64,000 nt of DNA. Source: Quercus robur. Its lineage: Eukaryota; Streptophyta; Magnoliopsida; Fagales; Fagaceae. How positions within the stretch are numbered: position 1 is the first letter of the stretch; the number at the start of each line of letters is the position of its first letter. Shown here in pieces: positions 24,802-38,129 of the stretch. The notes beneath the pieces are model-generated. The model did no database searches and was not told the DNA's origin. It saw only the letters and a list, made by a program, of their open reading frames with translations. A program made the position numbers and the translations under genes. Location: positions 9,853,282 to 9,917,281 of the forward strand of contig NC_065535.1 in NCBI RefSeq assembly GCF_932294415.1, in the 5' to 3' direction.

Positions 24802-27800
24802 GAAAAACTACATATTTTGTCTTTATTTTTTACACTATTTGATTTGATCTCTAACATTTCAATTGTGTCAATATAGTCCATAACCTTTTAATATTGTATC
24901 AATTTAGTCAATGTCATTATTTATTGGATGAGAATTGCTGACGTGGTAAACATAAAAAAAAAAAAAAAAAGAGTTTATTATCACATTAACGGAAACTAAA
25001 ATTTTTTTTCAGGCGTTAGTTATGTTAACAATTTTCATTCAATAGATAATGATAGTGACTAAATTAATACGATATTATAAAATTAGAAACTAAATTGACA
25101 CAATTAAGGAGTTATTGAGTAAATTAAAATATGACCTAAAAGATAGAGAAAAAAAAAAAAGGTTTATCCATATATATTATGTTATATTTAGAAAGATCAG
25201 AAGAAGAGTTTGTTGGCATTTGGCAAACAGACCTCGAATTGATAACCTCTGTCTTAATTTGAATTTAGGGAGATTTATTTCAAGTAAATGGTGGATCTTT
25301 GACACACGTGGTGAAGTGTAGGGACCGCCAAAGACCCACGTGTGTAGTCAAAGATGGACATGTGAAGCAACATGAAACGATAATATGGAAAAATTTTAAT
25401 GGTGATTGGTGAGTGCTTGGCGGCACTAGATTTGATCTAACGTATATTGTGAAGTAAAGTAGTTGATGCATACATATCAACAAAAAAAAAAGTAGTTGAT
25501 GCATAGAACCTAGGCTAGAAGCCTAGTTTCTTGACAGCCGAGTACGTGTCAGAGACGTTTCTAGCCAGTAAGACTCGCACTTGCACGTGCCACTACCTAG
25601 ATTTTAACTATTCTATTGTCCTCGGTCAGACCCCACTGCCCTCTCAGTGTCAGTGTCTCATCTGTGCTTGCCAAATGCTTGGATTTTTTATTATTAAGGA
25701 TTTGAGAATAAAATCATAGATTTAAAAAATAATAATAATAAGTGTCTGTTTGAATAAATTATAAGCAAGTTTTTTAGGTAATACTTTTTAAAATATTAAT
25801 TAAATTTTTTTAGTTATATTTTAGTATAATTTTATCAAAAAATTAAATAAGTTATTTCCAAATAGATATTAAATATAATAGAATTTTAATTTATGAAATT
25901 TCGTTGTTTTTTATTATTGTATCAAAATATCAAACTTTTTATTCTTTATATATAATAATTGTTTTTTATTATCAAACTAAATATTAATCGATTTTTAGTG
26001 TAAATAAAATCAAACTTTAAATTTCTTATTAAATCAGAAAAGACTTTATTAAATAAATTAACTAAAACCCATGTCTAAACACCAATATTTGATAAAAACA
26101 GAGTTTGAAATTTAAGTATTTTATTAGAAAATAATTTTTTTTATTAGTTTAATTAATTACCAAAAATTTAACCGGTTTAACTATCTCGGACCAAGAATAG
26201 AATCATAGGCTTATCCGATGCGATGTGAATGAATAAATTTGCAAGGCTGGCTGGTGCGAGATATTTGGCCCAGTGCTTTGTTGGTGGAACCCATGGGCCA
26301 GTCACACCAACCAGCGCACCTATCTATTCGATCGATGCGTCGATTACATCTGTCCAAATTAGGAGATCAGCAATGAATGCTGTATTAGATTTTGAGGTTC
26401 TGTTGTTAATATTCTTCCATCCCAAGTTTAGTTTCTTTTTGTTTGTCCTCAAAACCCCGAGTGGGATGATTGTGATTTGTGAGTCTTAAATCCACATAAT
26501 ATCTAACAAAATTTTGCTGCTTCCGAACCATTATTTATTTATTTACAATCATTATCATTGAATTGTGTTTCATATTTATTATTATTATTTTATCAGTTAT
26601 TAGTGCTTATTTAGTTGGTCTTTACTCTCTTTTTTTAAGGTACTGTTATATTTTTAAGAGACTTCTTCTTTAAGTCAATTAAAACAAATAAATTGTTTAT
26701 AAAAGAAAACCGAAAAAAGAAAAAAAAGTGACATTTGTATTTTTTTTTTTTTTAATAAATAAACTGAACTTGAAAAACTGTGGTTTTAAATTGGTATCTC
26801 AAATGGCTACTAAACCAATGTTAGAGTTCATATCTCCTGTGAGAGGAGGAAGAACTCCTCCTATAAGAGTGAATAGTTTTACCATTTTTAAAGCTCATTC
26901 ACTCTGAATAGCAAAAAATTAGTGCAAGACACTCTTTATACATAGAAACTTTCACTTGTACGTGGCTATAGCAAGAAATATTAGATGTTATTTTACTTTA
27001 TTAAAAAATATCTTAAAAAACTGGATATATTGAAGAAAAAAAAAATATTACTATCATCCCAAATTGTTAATCTTTTATTCCATTTTAGAATGTCCCAAAA
27101 TGAAGTATTCTTATATTCTTTATTTTATTTAATAAATCAACCCTTCTTTCACTAACTTTTAAATCAAAGACTATAACTTGTACATTTTATGTAAAATACA
27201 ATGTATTAAATAATAATGATTCCTTAAAAAATTAAATTTTCTAACAAATTCTAACAATATGGGACTGAACAATAAAAGAGGATTTGGAAAATTATTAGAA
27301 ATTTTGGCCATTTCAACCCATCATGTTTAGTTGATTTGATCAAAAATTTTCAGTGCGTCGAATGTCCGAGTAAATATTCCACTTCCGACATGAAATGATT
27401 TACTTTATCAATCATGTTATATAGTCAGTCATAATCACTTACCTAAGCTGGTGGGTCACTATTGTTGGTACAGTATCATTAAAATTGTGCACTTAAAGGC
27501 AAGTTTTGCTTGCTGAATGAAACACATGATCTTCATTTTCAATATCAACCAGTATAAGCCACAAGGATCTCTCTCTGCACCATATTATCAACCACTAGAT
27601 TACAAAAATCCTTATAAAGAAGAAAACTCATAGGTCACAGCTCAGTTTCATGTCATTATAACAATGACATTGACAATGCTAAGCGTCCTAGCTTAACCTA
27701 CTACCCCGAAGCCATGAAACTAAAAATTAGTTCAAATGAATGCATAGATATATAGATAGGTGCATATCCTACTTTTAAAGCATACAAGAACTAGTAAGAT

Positions 27801-29203
27801 GTATTTGTTTGCTTTGGTTTTCACAAACCCACATTATTATATCAAACAAACTAATGCCTCCAATCTAGAGATAGGCTCTAATAGATAAACAACAACATAG
27901 TTTTTATTGGTACGTTAAAAGCCATAACTTTCTCTGTCTAAATTTCAGATCCCAGGAGGGGATGCGATATGTGTGGAGCCCTTTTCTCATTGATACTTCA
28001 AGCTGTTATGGGTGGCATTATTATTATGCCATTACTGTTCAAAGTTTTTGCAGACTAAAATATGACATCAGGGACAGACGGAGTTGGAGCCTCAAACATA
28101 TTGAAGAATTGATTGGCATCTTTGATTTGGATATTCATATATATTGTTGGGGTACCCATACTTCCCTAAGGACTTTTTCCACAATTGTTGAATATTTATG
28201 TGCCACATATAGAGGCAGTGCCAGCTATAATTTTGCCAAAGCTGGCGAGTCCCTACTTTTTCTACATGTATGAATTATGATAGCATAGATTACAAGGTCA
28301 TGACCTAAAATGGAAGCCCACCTTGGGTTTTTTTAATGTCAAATAAGTAATTGAAAGTCTGAATTTTCATGGCCAGAGAATTTGATTGCCTCTTGGGACG
28401 CACTATGATACCACGCGTGATTTTTTTTAGTGAAATCAATCATGAACATATATATATATATTTCCCAAAGGTAAACCAAAATGGTTGCTGGGTTCTCACT
28501 TCTCAGAGTTTTTGGCTTGTAATGAATATTGAAACAGAAAAACAGGTTCTCTTTTTCTATGTTGGCAATGTAGGTGACGAAAGAAAACTCTTTTGTGGGT
28601 TCAAACATGCATAAAATTCAGGTGCCAATGCCACCTAGTTAAAGAGATATTAGCAGCCACGCATGTTCAGAGTAATGAGAAAAGTGGGTGTTTTTTCAGT
28701 TCGATTTGAACTTGCTCATTTTTTAGTGATAGAAAGTAGAAACAAAGAGAAAGTAGACCACCTTTTATTCTCTTGCTCCGCTTTTTTGTCTGTTATGGTA
28801 CTTTTGCTCACATGGGCGTTTTGCCTTTTCTATTTCACCTTTCTTGTTCTTTAAGACACGTCAAATTTTCTCTTATTTTGTTATTCACAGTATCATGTGA
28901 TAGAGCCGCACAAAGTATAACTCTCAAACTTGAAATATCCAAAACCTCATATCCGCAAGAAAAAGAAAGCAAAAAGCATTATCTAGATTCTACGTAAAAA
29001 GAAAAATAAAGGCGAAAAATCAAAAGCCTTACATTATTGTTCTCTCTCTTTTTTTTTTTTTTTTTTGGATCAGAAAAGCCTTACATGTGTGGTAGATGTA
29101 GATAGATATACTCATATAAAGCGAAAAATCAAAAAACCTTTTCCCAACATCTTAATGTTAATAAAGTTGGATTGTTGGGCCCGTACATTAATTTAAGACC
29201 GAC
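24802..29203. other. Gene-poor AT-rich region
   Basis: I see no supported gene. There is an inverted repeat with CACGTG-like cores at 25288-25359. A more complex stretch at 27950-28275 has broken coding-like text that I could not identify. The rest is AT-rich with homopolymer runs. Confidence 0.55.
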
Positions 29204-29247
29204 ATGCATCAAAGCATTCAAGTTCCCAGCCCAAACTTGACTTCTAA

Positions 29248-29832
29248 GCAGCTAGTCCAACCTGATCAACTTCTGGAATCTGGGCTCCACTTCACAAAAA
29301 TTAATGAGGAAATCAAGTCAGGTCAAGTATATTGTACATTCATCTGCCCATTGCATAAAAGTAAACTTTGCGCACAGGCTCACAGCCCTGAAATTGAAAA
29401 TCTACATTGACTCCCCCATTAGTTTGGTGAGTGTTTTAATGCCTTTGAAATGATGTACACCTTATTTGATTTAAGATGTAAACCTTATTTGATTTAAGTG
29501 TCCTGTTAACTAATGACTTTAGCCCATTTGTTAATAGATTATTTTAGAAAAAATTTAATATCACTTTTATGAAAAATATAAAAAATTGTAAAAAAAGAAG
29601 AAGTTAATTTTTAATTTTTAGAATATGGGCTAGTCCAACCTGATCAACTTCTAGAATCTGGGCTCCACTTCACAAGACTAATGAGATAGTCAAGTCAACT
29701 CATATTGTACATTCATCTGCCCATTGCATGAAAGTAAAATTTGCTCATAGAATCAGAGCCCTGAAATTGAAAATCTACATTGACTTCCCCATTAGTTTGG
29801 TGAGTGTTTAAATGCCTTTAAAATTATGTACT
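29248..29832. repeat. Direct duplication of about 207 bp (29248-29455 and 29627-29832)
   Basis: Both copies run from CTAGTCCAACCTGATCAACT through TTGTACATTCATCTGCCC and CTGAAATTGAAAATCTACAT to a GTTTGGTGAGTGTTT end, with about 10% differences by eye. A 170-bp AT-rich spacer separates them. No coding role is apparent. Confidence 0.8.
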
Positions 29833-31599
29833 ATATAAGGCTTATAAGGACCCGTTCAAGTATTTTTTTGCATAAACAAGCTACGATGCGAATATGTGTC
29901 CAAATCATAGCATGTCCAATGCAAAAAGACACTAAATACAAGCTTTACCAGTTTAATTTAATAATATCTAAGACACTATTCAAGCTTTGAATATTAATAA
30001 TTGAGTTATAATTGGCTTAAGCCGAATACAACAATTTTTACAAACAAAATGAATCATCATATACAAAGTTACAAAAAATTTAAGTGGATGCTATAAGTTA
30101 AAACTTTTTCTAAAAAAATTTGCAAGAATTTTCTAATGAGCTTGAAACAAGATTGGACAAGTTTTACTTTAAACCAGCTGAACATATTTGTCAGAATTTG
30201 GGCCTAAATTGAAAGGCAACTTAGAGTTAAGACAGGCCGAATAGAAACAATAGGGAAAAATTGGCCCATAATATAATGGTCCTATTTTTATATCTTATTT
30301 TTGAACCACCCATTATATTATTCACAAAGTTCTCAAGAAGGAAATTCCGGGTCCAACCGGATATGAGGTAGCGTGCCTTGGTTCAAGGAGGGGTCCAGCC
30401 CAGCTGGGTGAAGTCACCATGGCGGTGGAGTCGTCGTCTACTCCAATCCAATGAACTGCGTTCGCGCTGGCAAGCGTAATGGGCCAGTAACCTAAAATTA
30501 AATACTCCTATCATACCCGTATATCTCAAGTTATTCCAAATGCATTACTGTGCATCCAGGTAAGGGTTAGCGTTTAAGTTTCTAGGAAGGAACTTTACAC
30601 AGATATACACTTAGATTACGTTAAAGTAGAAATTATATCTTATATAAAAAAGAAAAAAAGAAAAAAAAAGGTTATTCCAAACACTTTTTTAACCTAAAAA
30701 ACATTCTATCTAGGGCTTTTGCCCAGATCAATGCTTGTCATATTATTTTTTTCACAATTTATTAAAAAATTGTAATTTGTGCAATAACGGTTTCATATAT
30801 TTTATTGCTATTACTGCTTTTATTTTACATCAATTACAATATATTAAATTTAGAGTAATGTTACAGACACAACCTTTTTTGGTTTTCATTTAGGTCCACT
30901 ATTAATATCACTTTTTCATTTACCAATAATCATTGGTCACATAAGCAATTTGTAAAAAATTTTATAAAATAATCTGTATCTTTAGCATTATTCTTAAATT
31001 TATAAGTTTAAATACACAACAGTTTTCCTTTGAAAAAGAAAAAGTACGTAACAATTTTCACATCTTTTACTTAAGTATTGATATGGACCTTTGTGACTTG
31101 TGAATGATAAAACTAGTATCAACAATGAACTTATGTGAAAATGACGTTACTCTAATTACAATAAATTAATTATATCAACATTGTGGATAGTTTTGTCTCT
31201 AACATACCTTGTGCATTTTGCTTTGAAAGTCTAATTGTTTCTTACACAATATTCTAAGCTGAAATTCACACATTTTTCCAACATTTGTTTCGTCTGTCTC
31301 AAGCACAAATCTGAAATCTCTCTTTGCCGCCTGCTTCGAACTAGGGCAACAACCTGATATCCCTCTCCCTCAAATGGCGTCCGCAAACACGCTTACTTCA
31401 AACTGGATATCATTCTTATTGCATCACAAGAAAACGGCCCTATCTTGGTTGACATTCACCTCAGCTTGCCATATAAAAGAACACACACACCTTCATTCCT
31501 TTTTCATATCCTTGTCATACAAAAAGTTCATTATCTATCTCAATCTTTTAGTACAATACATAGCAAACTATACGTGATAATATATACCATTTTCTCAAT
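29833..31599. other. Intergenic region upstream of the pectinesterase gene
   Basis: This region is AT-rich. A patch near 30330-30480 is more balanced in base composition but has no recognisable gene. The last few hundred bases should include the promoter of the pectinesterase gene. I could not pick a confident TATA box. Confidence 0.5.
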
Positions 31600-32361
31600 A
31601 TGATGACTCGTGGTTATGTTTTCAACTTCTTTGTCCTAGCTCTATGTACTCTCATGGCTATTTCCAGAGCAAACCAGGACCCAACTCAAATGACTACAGC
31701 CCTTCTAATACGTGTTGACCAGTCTGGAAAGGGAGACTACAAAAAAATACAAGACGCCATTAATGCTGTGCCATCCAATAACTCGGAGCTTGTATTTATA
31801 TGGGTCAAGCCAGGAATTTACAAAGAACAGATTGTTGTGCCCGTGGACAAGCCCTTCATAACACTAAGTGGCACAAACACAACTGGAACTATAATAACAT
31901 GGAACGACAGTGGTGACATATTTCAGTCTCCAACATTTACTGTCTTGGCCTCTGATTTTGTTGGGCGATTCGTCACAATCCAGGTATAATATTATTTCCA
32001 CAAAAGTTATTGATTTTCTATGTAAAAATACAGGATCACTGACGAACTTTTAATACCATGATCTATATAGAATACATTTGGGGCAGGAAATAAAGCTGTT
32101 GCACTGAGAGTTTCGGGAGATAGGGCAGCATTCTATAATTGCAGAATACTGTCCCATCAAGATACCCTACTTGATGATACCGGAAGGCACTACTACAAAA
32201 ATTGTTACATAGAAGGAGATACTGATTTTATTTGTGGAGATGCTGCTTCTCTCTTTGAGGTAACACACCCAATTTACCTAGGTAGCTTGTTTTAGACTAG
32301 AATTTATAGGTCTAATGCACGCTATATGTCAAATATTTTTAACGAAAATGTTTGATTCTCC

Positions 32362-32393
<32 letters not shown>

Positions 32394-33854
32394 AAAAGTT
32401 AAGATTTAGTTCATCAAATCAGTTTGATTTTGTTCTCTTAAATATAAGATTGGTTCAAAAATGGGTGCCTCAGTATCTTATTAGTTACATTTAGAAAAAT
32501 AGATGAATGGACAGAATTATTTCCTATTAAAATTTTGGGACTAAAATTCAAGCTTTTTAAATTTAAAAAATCAAAATCAAACCTGTACCAAACTTCAGGA
32601 CTAAGAGCATGATTGACCATATTATAATATTAATCTACACATTAGAGATAATTAATATTTAAAGTGGTTTTCTTATATCATGTATACATTACTTAGAGAT
32701 AACATTTGGCATAGTACCCATTTAGGCCTCTCTTTTTTTCATTGCTTGTGGCTGATTTTCAAATCTGTTTTTGGTCACCATCTGTTGCATACTTGCATGT
32801 AAGACCTGATTTAATGGTCAAATGAATGTAAAATAGTGCTGACATTGAAATACGGGTGTGACTGGATTTATGCAGAAATGCCATTTGCACTCACTCTCGG
32901 AAGGAGTTGGAGCTATCACAGCCCAACGTAGAGAGTCACCTGCGGAGAACACTGGGTTCACCTTCTTGGGTTGCAAGATCACTGGCGTGAAAACTGCCCT
33001 TCTTGGAAGGCCATGGGGTGCCTATTCTAGGGTAGTCTTTGCTTTTACTTACATGTCAAATGTCATACTGCCCCAAGGTTGGGATGACTGGGGTGACTCA
33101 TCCAAACAAAGGTAATCTTTTAATGAGTAAAATTTAGATTCAATTATTTACATGTTGTACCTTAGAATATCCCATTAAATTCAACAATGTGACTTAAATT
33201 AATCAATACAACATAAATTTTCTTAAAAACAATTAAATAAAATTATATAGTTTATAACTCAATTCAACTATAATTGAATTTAATTGGACAAACAATCTAC
33301 ATTATTATTATTTTTTTAAAGCAGATAAATTTATTAAAAAAAAAAAAAAAAAAAAAGGCCAGAAAGGCTGTTGGGCCTAGCACCATCTCGGATTACCACT
33401 CCACAAATTCAGTGGCGGAGGGCCGAGATGATTACAAGCCCATCCCAATTACAACAGCAACTCAAAAAAAAGAAAAAGAAAAAGGCCAACTGGGCTAGGG
33501 AATGTGCTTCTTTGTAGAACAAAAGTCCAGCTGTTAAATACTTTTACATTTATATTCAACCCAGAAAAAAGAAACTACATTTTTTTTTTTAATTATTTGG
33601 TGCTGGTGGCAATGAATTGATTTTTGTTGCATTTTTGGTTTTACAGTACGTCTTACTATGGGCAATACAAATGTTCTGGACCTGGAGCCATTACATCAAG
33701 AAGGGTCCAATGGTCACACAACCTCACAATTCAAGAAGCAGCACCCTTCTTGACTATGGACTTGATTAGTGGCAAAAGTTGGATTAGGCCAGCACCAACC
33801 AGTTTCAAGAAAGCGCCTGCTTCCATTTCTAAGAATAGTGATACTGGAAATTAA
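31600..33854 (+). CDS. PME11: Secreted pectinesterase (pectin methylesterase), PME11-like
   Basis: Four exons (31600-31983, 32071-32259, 32876-33111, 33647-33854) splice with GT-AG borders to 338 residues. Residues 1 to about 25 form a signal peptide (hydrophobic [14 protein letters not shown]). The pectinesterase domain carries the catalytic segments SHQDTLLDD (Gln158, Asp159), GDTDFICG (Asp180) and [10 protein letters not shown] (Arg236, Trp238). The enzyme de-methylesterifies homogalacturonan in the cell wall. There is no pro-region, so it is a group without the inhibitor domain. The [12 protein letters not shown] and GWDDWGD words recall Arabidopsis putative pectinesterase 11. The residue usually glutamine before AVALR (Gln113 in carrot PME) is Lys136 here, which may be a clade trait. 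Intron 2 has a 30-A run. All exons look intact. Confidence 0.92.
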
Positions 33855-34794
33855 TATTCAACACTAATTTGTAATTTGTTGATTACTAGTACTTAATTTG
33901 ATGAACAGCTTTGCTCATCATGTTCTTTTGTAAACAAAATAAACTACCATTGCTTTGTGATTTGTTAGAGGATTCTGCTGAGGGTTTTTTTTTTTTTCAA
34001 TAAGTGAATTAGTGAAGTGGTGGGCTCACTGGAATATAATGAAAATGGGCTGGACTTTTGTGGTAAGGGAAAACCCAAACCTAAAACGAATGTAATAGAC
34101 ATTCAGGCCCACATGTGATCGAAAAACGAAAACATATTCGGGTCCATTCAAGCGCGCTCTGTCTACACTTTTTCGGACTTCGGGTTTTCTTGCCCCAATT
34201 TTGGGCTGGATAAGTGGATATCTACTAGACAGTGGACACTAGATATTGTCTGCCACCTGATGCCACAATTGACAATCCCAATGATGACGTGCGTCTTGCG
34301 GTAAAACAGCAGTTTCCTATATCTTTGTTATAAGTGTTCCGTGACAGACTGTCATGCACTTTTTACGTGATCATTGGGAGGGCTAAGAGTTAACAACCGT
34401 TTGGTTTTTTTTCTTTTTTAATCATTCATCGTGTCACTCACAGCTTAAAATATCTCAATTTTCTATACTTAGCCATTTGTCACACCTCACTTAGCTTCTT
34501 ATCACTCAATTTTTCTACTTTTTTGTGTGACTCATACCTGTAAATTGGTCAGACCTTTCTGTTAAGCCTATTGATCAGATATCCATACCCACAAATCCGC
34601 AAACAAAAAATATAAATACAAAATCCAAATCGGAATTGCTACTCACCACCACAAAAAAATACTCACCATCACCACCACCATCACCATCAACCACAAACAA
34701 CAAATCCCAAAAAAAAGCCCTCCACCGCTCACCACCACCACTCACCAAATCCAGAAAAAACCCACACCCAAACCGACAAGTAACCCACCAATTC
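33855..34794. other. Intergenic region after the pectinesterase gene
   Basis: The beginning should be the pectinesterase 3' UTR. A run of CACCACCAC/ATCACC words lies at 34640-34760. I recognise no gene. Confidence 0.5.
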
Positions 34795-34960
34795 AAAACC
34801 GAAATTCAAACCGATTCAACACCGAACTCAGACCGATTCAACACCAAAACTCAAACTGAGTCAACATCGAACTCAACTGAGTCAACACCAAAACTCACAC
34901 CGATTCAACACTGAAACTCAAACCGATTAACACCGAAACTCATAAACACCAATAGCAAAA
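34795..34960. repeat. ACTCAAACCGATTCAACACC minisatellite
   Basis: Seven or so imperfect units of about 21-24 bp built on ACCGATTCAACACCGAACTC follow one another. The GAAGAAGAAG-rich segment after them (34970-35090) is low complexity. Long frames on both strands here are composition effects. Confidence 0.75.
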
Positions 34961-35164
34961 GGAAAGAAAAAGAAAAAAAAAAAAAAAAGATGAAGAAGAC
35001 CAGACCAGACCAAGCGTGAAAGGGAAAAGAAAAGAAGAAGAAGAAGAAGACCAGTGTGAAAGGAAAAGGAAAAAGAAGAAGAAGAAGATCACCCGAACTC
35101 ACCGAACCCAGTAAAAAAAAACAAAGAAGTCAAAAGTTGAGGCTGTTGCTCTGATCGTAGGTCC

Positions 35165-35390
35165 CTCAGTGTATGTTTAATTACGAAAACCCATTGAAAA
35201 TTGAGTTTTGGAAATTGAAAACACTTAAAATGTGTTTTCAGTTTCCATAACTCATTACTAAAAAATCAGAGAATTGAGTGATGAAAACAAAAACTGGAAA
35301 CAATGCCAAACAGACTTCTCAGCTGTAGGACCCACATATTTTGAGTTATGGGTGATGTAAACACAAAAACCAAACAACTCCTTAGGATTT
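35165..35390. mobile_element. Possible MITE with internal palindrome
   Basis: TGAGTTTTGGAAATTGAAAACA and TGTTTTCAGTTTCCATAACTCA form an imperfect hairpin within a segment bounded by GTATGTTTAATTACG and CAAACAACTCCTTAG. The layout recalls small foldback elements, but I could not find a clean target duplication. Confidence 0.35.
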
Positions 35391-36048
35391 CAAATCTCTA
35401 AAAAGAAACTTCACATACATTTAAATGGGTTGAACAAGTATCCGCATCGCAATGTGTTTAGTGGCATTGGTCACTGGACACAAGCTCCCCCACTTAAATT
35501 AGGCTAAAAGTAAAAATATTAAATTCTATAAGGATGTGGTGTAAAACTCATACTTTACCCCTACAATCCCATGTTACATCATCTTATCACATATTTAAGA
35601 ATAAGTACAACTACACCCAATTAATTCTAAAATCCATACTAAATCTAACCAAATTGAGAATTTATTGAGATATTATTAGGTATGGTAGGATATATTAAAT
35701 TTTACGTAAAATACTGATGTAACAATCTCTTATTAAATGGTGTAAAACATAAGTTTTATACTCCATCCTTACCAAATTCAAATTCAAAATAAATTTCTAT
35801 TCCAAATTATAAAATAAAATAAAAAATGTCTATGTCACACAAAATAAACGGGATATTTCGATCAATGAATATTATATGACGTAACTTACAAGATGAATGT
35901 TTTGTATCTCTAGTCTTTAATTAATACATTAACGAGATGATTGTTTTGAATCTCTAATCTTTAATTAATACATTAATGAGTTTCATTTTTTATTATTATA
36001 AAGATTTGACTCCAAGTGTTGATTACAAGAGTTTTTACTAATTAAATT
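35391..36048. other. AT-rich intergenic region
   Basis: No gene is supported. A repeated word (GATGAATGTTTTGTATCTCTAGTCTTTAATTAATACATTAA near 35890, then again near 35935 with small changes) makes a short direct repeat of about 48 bp. Confidence 0.5.
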
Positions 36049-36049
36049 A

Positions 36050-36255
36050 AGGGTGTGTTTAAATACCGCTTATTTTGTTGAAATTGAAAAATTAGTGCTG
36101 AAAGTACTGTAGATAAAGGTAAAAGTTAATTGAAATAGTATAGTGAGGTCCATAAATAGTGTCAAAAAGTGTAATGAAGCTCATGAATAGTAGAAAAATT
36201 AAATTGAATAGTGAAATAATTTTAATTTTTAATCTCCACCCAAACGCAAGAATAA
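36050..36255. mobile_element. MITE-like dispersed repeat, copy B
   Basis: The segment starts AAGGGTGTGTTTAAATACCG and ends CCACCCAAACGCA. It shares ordered words with copy A at 19183-19378 (CTTATTTTGTTGAAATTGA, AGATAAAGGTAAAAGTTA, ATGAATAGTAG). The near-complementary GTGTGTTT…AAACGCA ends suggest a small hAT-like element. Confidence 0.6.
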
Positions 36256-36826
36256 AACTTAAATACAATACCTTAGTTACTGTTTCTTAGGTTTCCTTCT
36301 TAAAATTCAATCATGTGACTACTTAACTAAAAATATACTTTCATCCCATGAGAAAAAAGAAAAAAAAGTCACATGGCTGAATTTTAAGAGACAAACTTAA
36401 AAAACAGTATCTAAATACTGTACTTAAATTTTGCCTTTAAATTAATTAAAACCCAAGAAAATGTTATTAATTTTAAGAAATTTTTTTTTTCTAAATCACC
36501 GTCAGCTAAAATCCATAATTAAACCTTGCCCTCTTGAATTTCTCCAAAAAATAAAAGAAAAAAGCCATTGCCCTCGTGATTACACTAACTTTGAATTCCA
36601 CCTACTAGTGGGTCCTTTCTTGGAAAGGAAAACAAGTTGACAACAAATTAGGAGTACATTCAATGGATCAATTCATTATTAATTTGTTCATATAGTCCAA
36701 AAAATAAATAAATAAATAAAATACAATGTTAAAATTATTACAAATTTTACTATACAAGACTAAAAAAATTGGAGGGTTTGAGCCATCATGGTTGTACCTT
36801 CCAAAATTCTTAGGATAAGTTTCTAA

Positions 36827-36963
36827 AGGGTGTTTGATAAAATAGTTTGAATAATGTTGTTTGTGTGTTTTTGATATATGTGTGGATGAAAAAGTGTGTT
36901 AAAAAGTGTGTTAGTGTGTTTAAAATACTCTAAATATTGCTTGAAATAACTTACCAAATAGGT
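36827..36963. mobile_element. MITE-like element between the two duplicate copies
   Basis: About 137 bp begins GGGTGTTTGATAAAATAG and ends AACTTACCAAATAGGTC. The ends are imperfectly complementary over about 24 bp. GTGTGTTTTTG words fill the interior. This fits a small terminal-inverted-repeat element. Confidence 0.5.
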
Positions 36964-37218
36964 CCTAAACCACCGCCAGTTAAAATCCATAATTAAACCT
37001 TGCCCCCTTGGATTTCTCCCAAAAATAATAATAATAATAATAATAATAAAAAGCCAATGCCCTTGTGATTACACTAACTTTGAATTCCACCAACTAGTGG
37101 GTCCTTTCTTGGAAAGGAAAACAAGTTGACAACAAATTAGGAGTACATTCAATGGATAAATGCATTATTAATTTGTTCATGCAACCCAAAAAAAAAAAAA
37201 AAATTGCAATATTAAAGT

Positions 37219-37939
37219 TGTGGGGCCAGAGAACTTATGACCCGGCCCACTTTCCATTAGGACCCAGGACCCGTGCCGAGGAGAGTAGTTACCGAGGACA
37301 AGTGGTGAAAGACCAAATAGCCTAGAGATGCAGTCGAGGATGACCCTGTCCTCGGTATCCCAAGACTTCAAAGGGAAGAGCGACATGTCGTCAAAGGCGA
37401 CCTCGAAAGCGCCCCCAGAAGAAGAGGCGACTAGAATGGGACTCACGTGGGGGTACGGAGTGTGGGTGGTTCAAGGTAAAGACGTCACCTCTGCATTAAA
37501 TGCGCCCACAAACATCCTAGCCATATTAATGGGAAAAGACTCCTGAACAGTGTGGTTTCAGTTATTGCAACTAACAGAGAGTGGGGGGAGGCGGCTGATG
37601 GGACAGGTACTCGAGTAGGTACCTACCTGATCAACAGATGGAGGGTCAGGATCAACCGAGAAGGGCTATATAATGTGAAGGCTTATGCGCCGAAAAGAGG
37701 AGGCCGGAAACCAGAGACCCAAAATAGGGAAAGGAAGAATATGAACATTAAGTTTTATGGGCAAGATCCACGGATAGCCTTAGCTCACCTCTATGCGTCC
37801 ACCATGAGTACCATGACTAATCATCGTCCGGTGACCAAGGCCTAGCCTTTTAAGACCACGCTCTACAAATTATATTATTTGGGCCTTTAACGTACGAACC
37901 CAATACCATCTTGGGGTCGTTACAAATTAAGTCCTTACA
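37219..37939 (+). repeat. 5' LTR of the 37219-42035 element
   Basis: It begins TGTGGGGCCAGAGAAC and ends GTCCTTACA. A TATA box (GGGCTATATAATG) lies near 37664-37676. Confidence 0.93.
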
Positions 37940-37940
37940 A

Positions 37941-37957
37941 TTGGCGCCGTCTGTGGG
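37941..37957 (+). promoter_or_regulatory. Primer-binding site
   Basis: TTGGCGCCGTCTGTGGG begins one base after the LTR end. The first bases, TGGCGCCGT, match the complement of a tRNA-Asp 3' end; pairing beyond that is uncertain. The identical 17 bases occur in the other two LTR elements of the window. Confidence 0.85.
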
Positions 37958-38129
37958 GAAGGCTTGTGCGCTGGCAAAGGCGGTGGATCGAGAAAGTCCC
38001 TCCATCACTTCCAGCAGCCCGTTGTTAGGGGCTACGCTTCGAAACGTCAGTAGCGTGGACGGTTCTAGGGGCTTCCAACGTCAGATCAACGTCCCACACC
38101 TTGGCCAAGAGGCTAATCCCCCAAAACTT

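Noticed and set aside
27962-28273. 103-codon frame and an overlapping hydrophobic frame
   Set aside because: The text looks like an old membrane-protein exon in places, but frames break repeatedly and I could not name a family or find neighbouring exons.
33340-33510. Insert-like segment in pectinesterase intron 3 with an A-run at one end
   Set aside because: It might be a short retroposon, but I found no target duplication or promoter boxes.
34575-35102. Several long frames on both strands
   Set aside because: They come from CACCAC and GAAGAAG low-complexity sequence and the 21-24 bp minisatellite.
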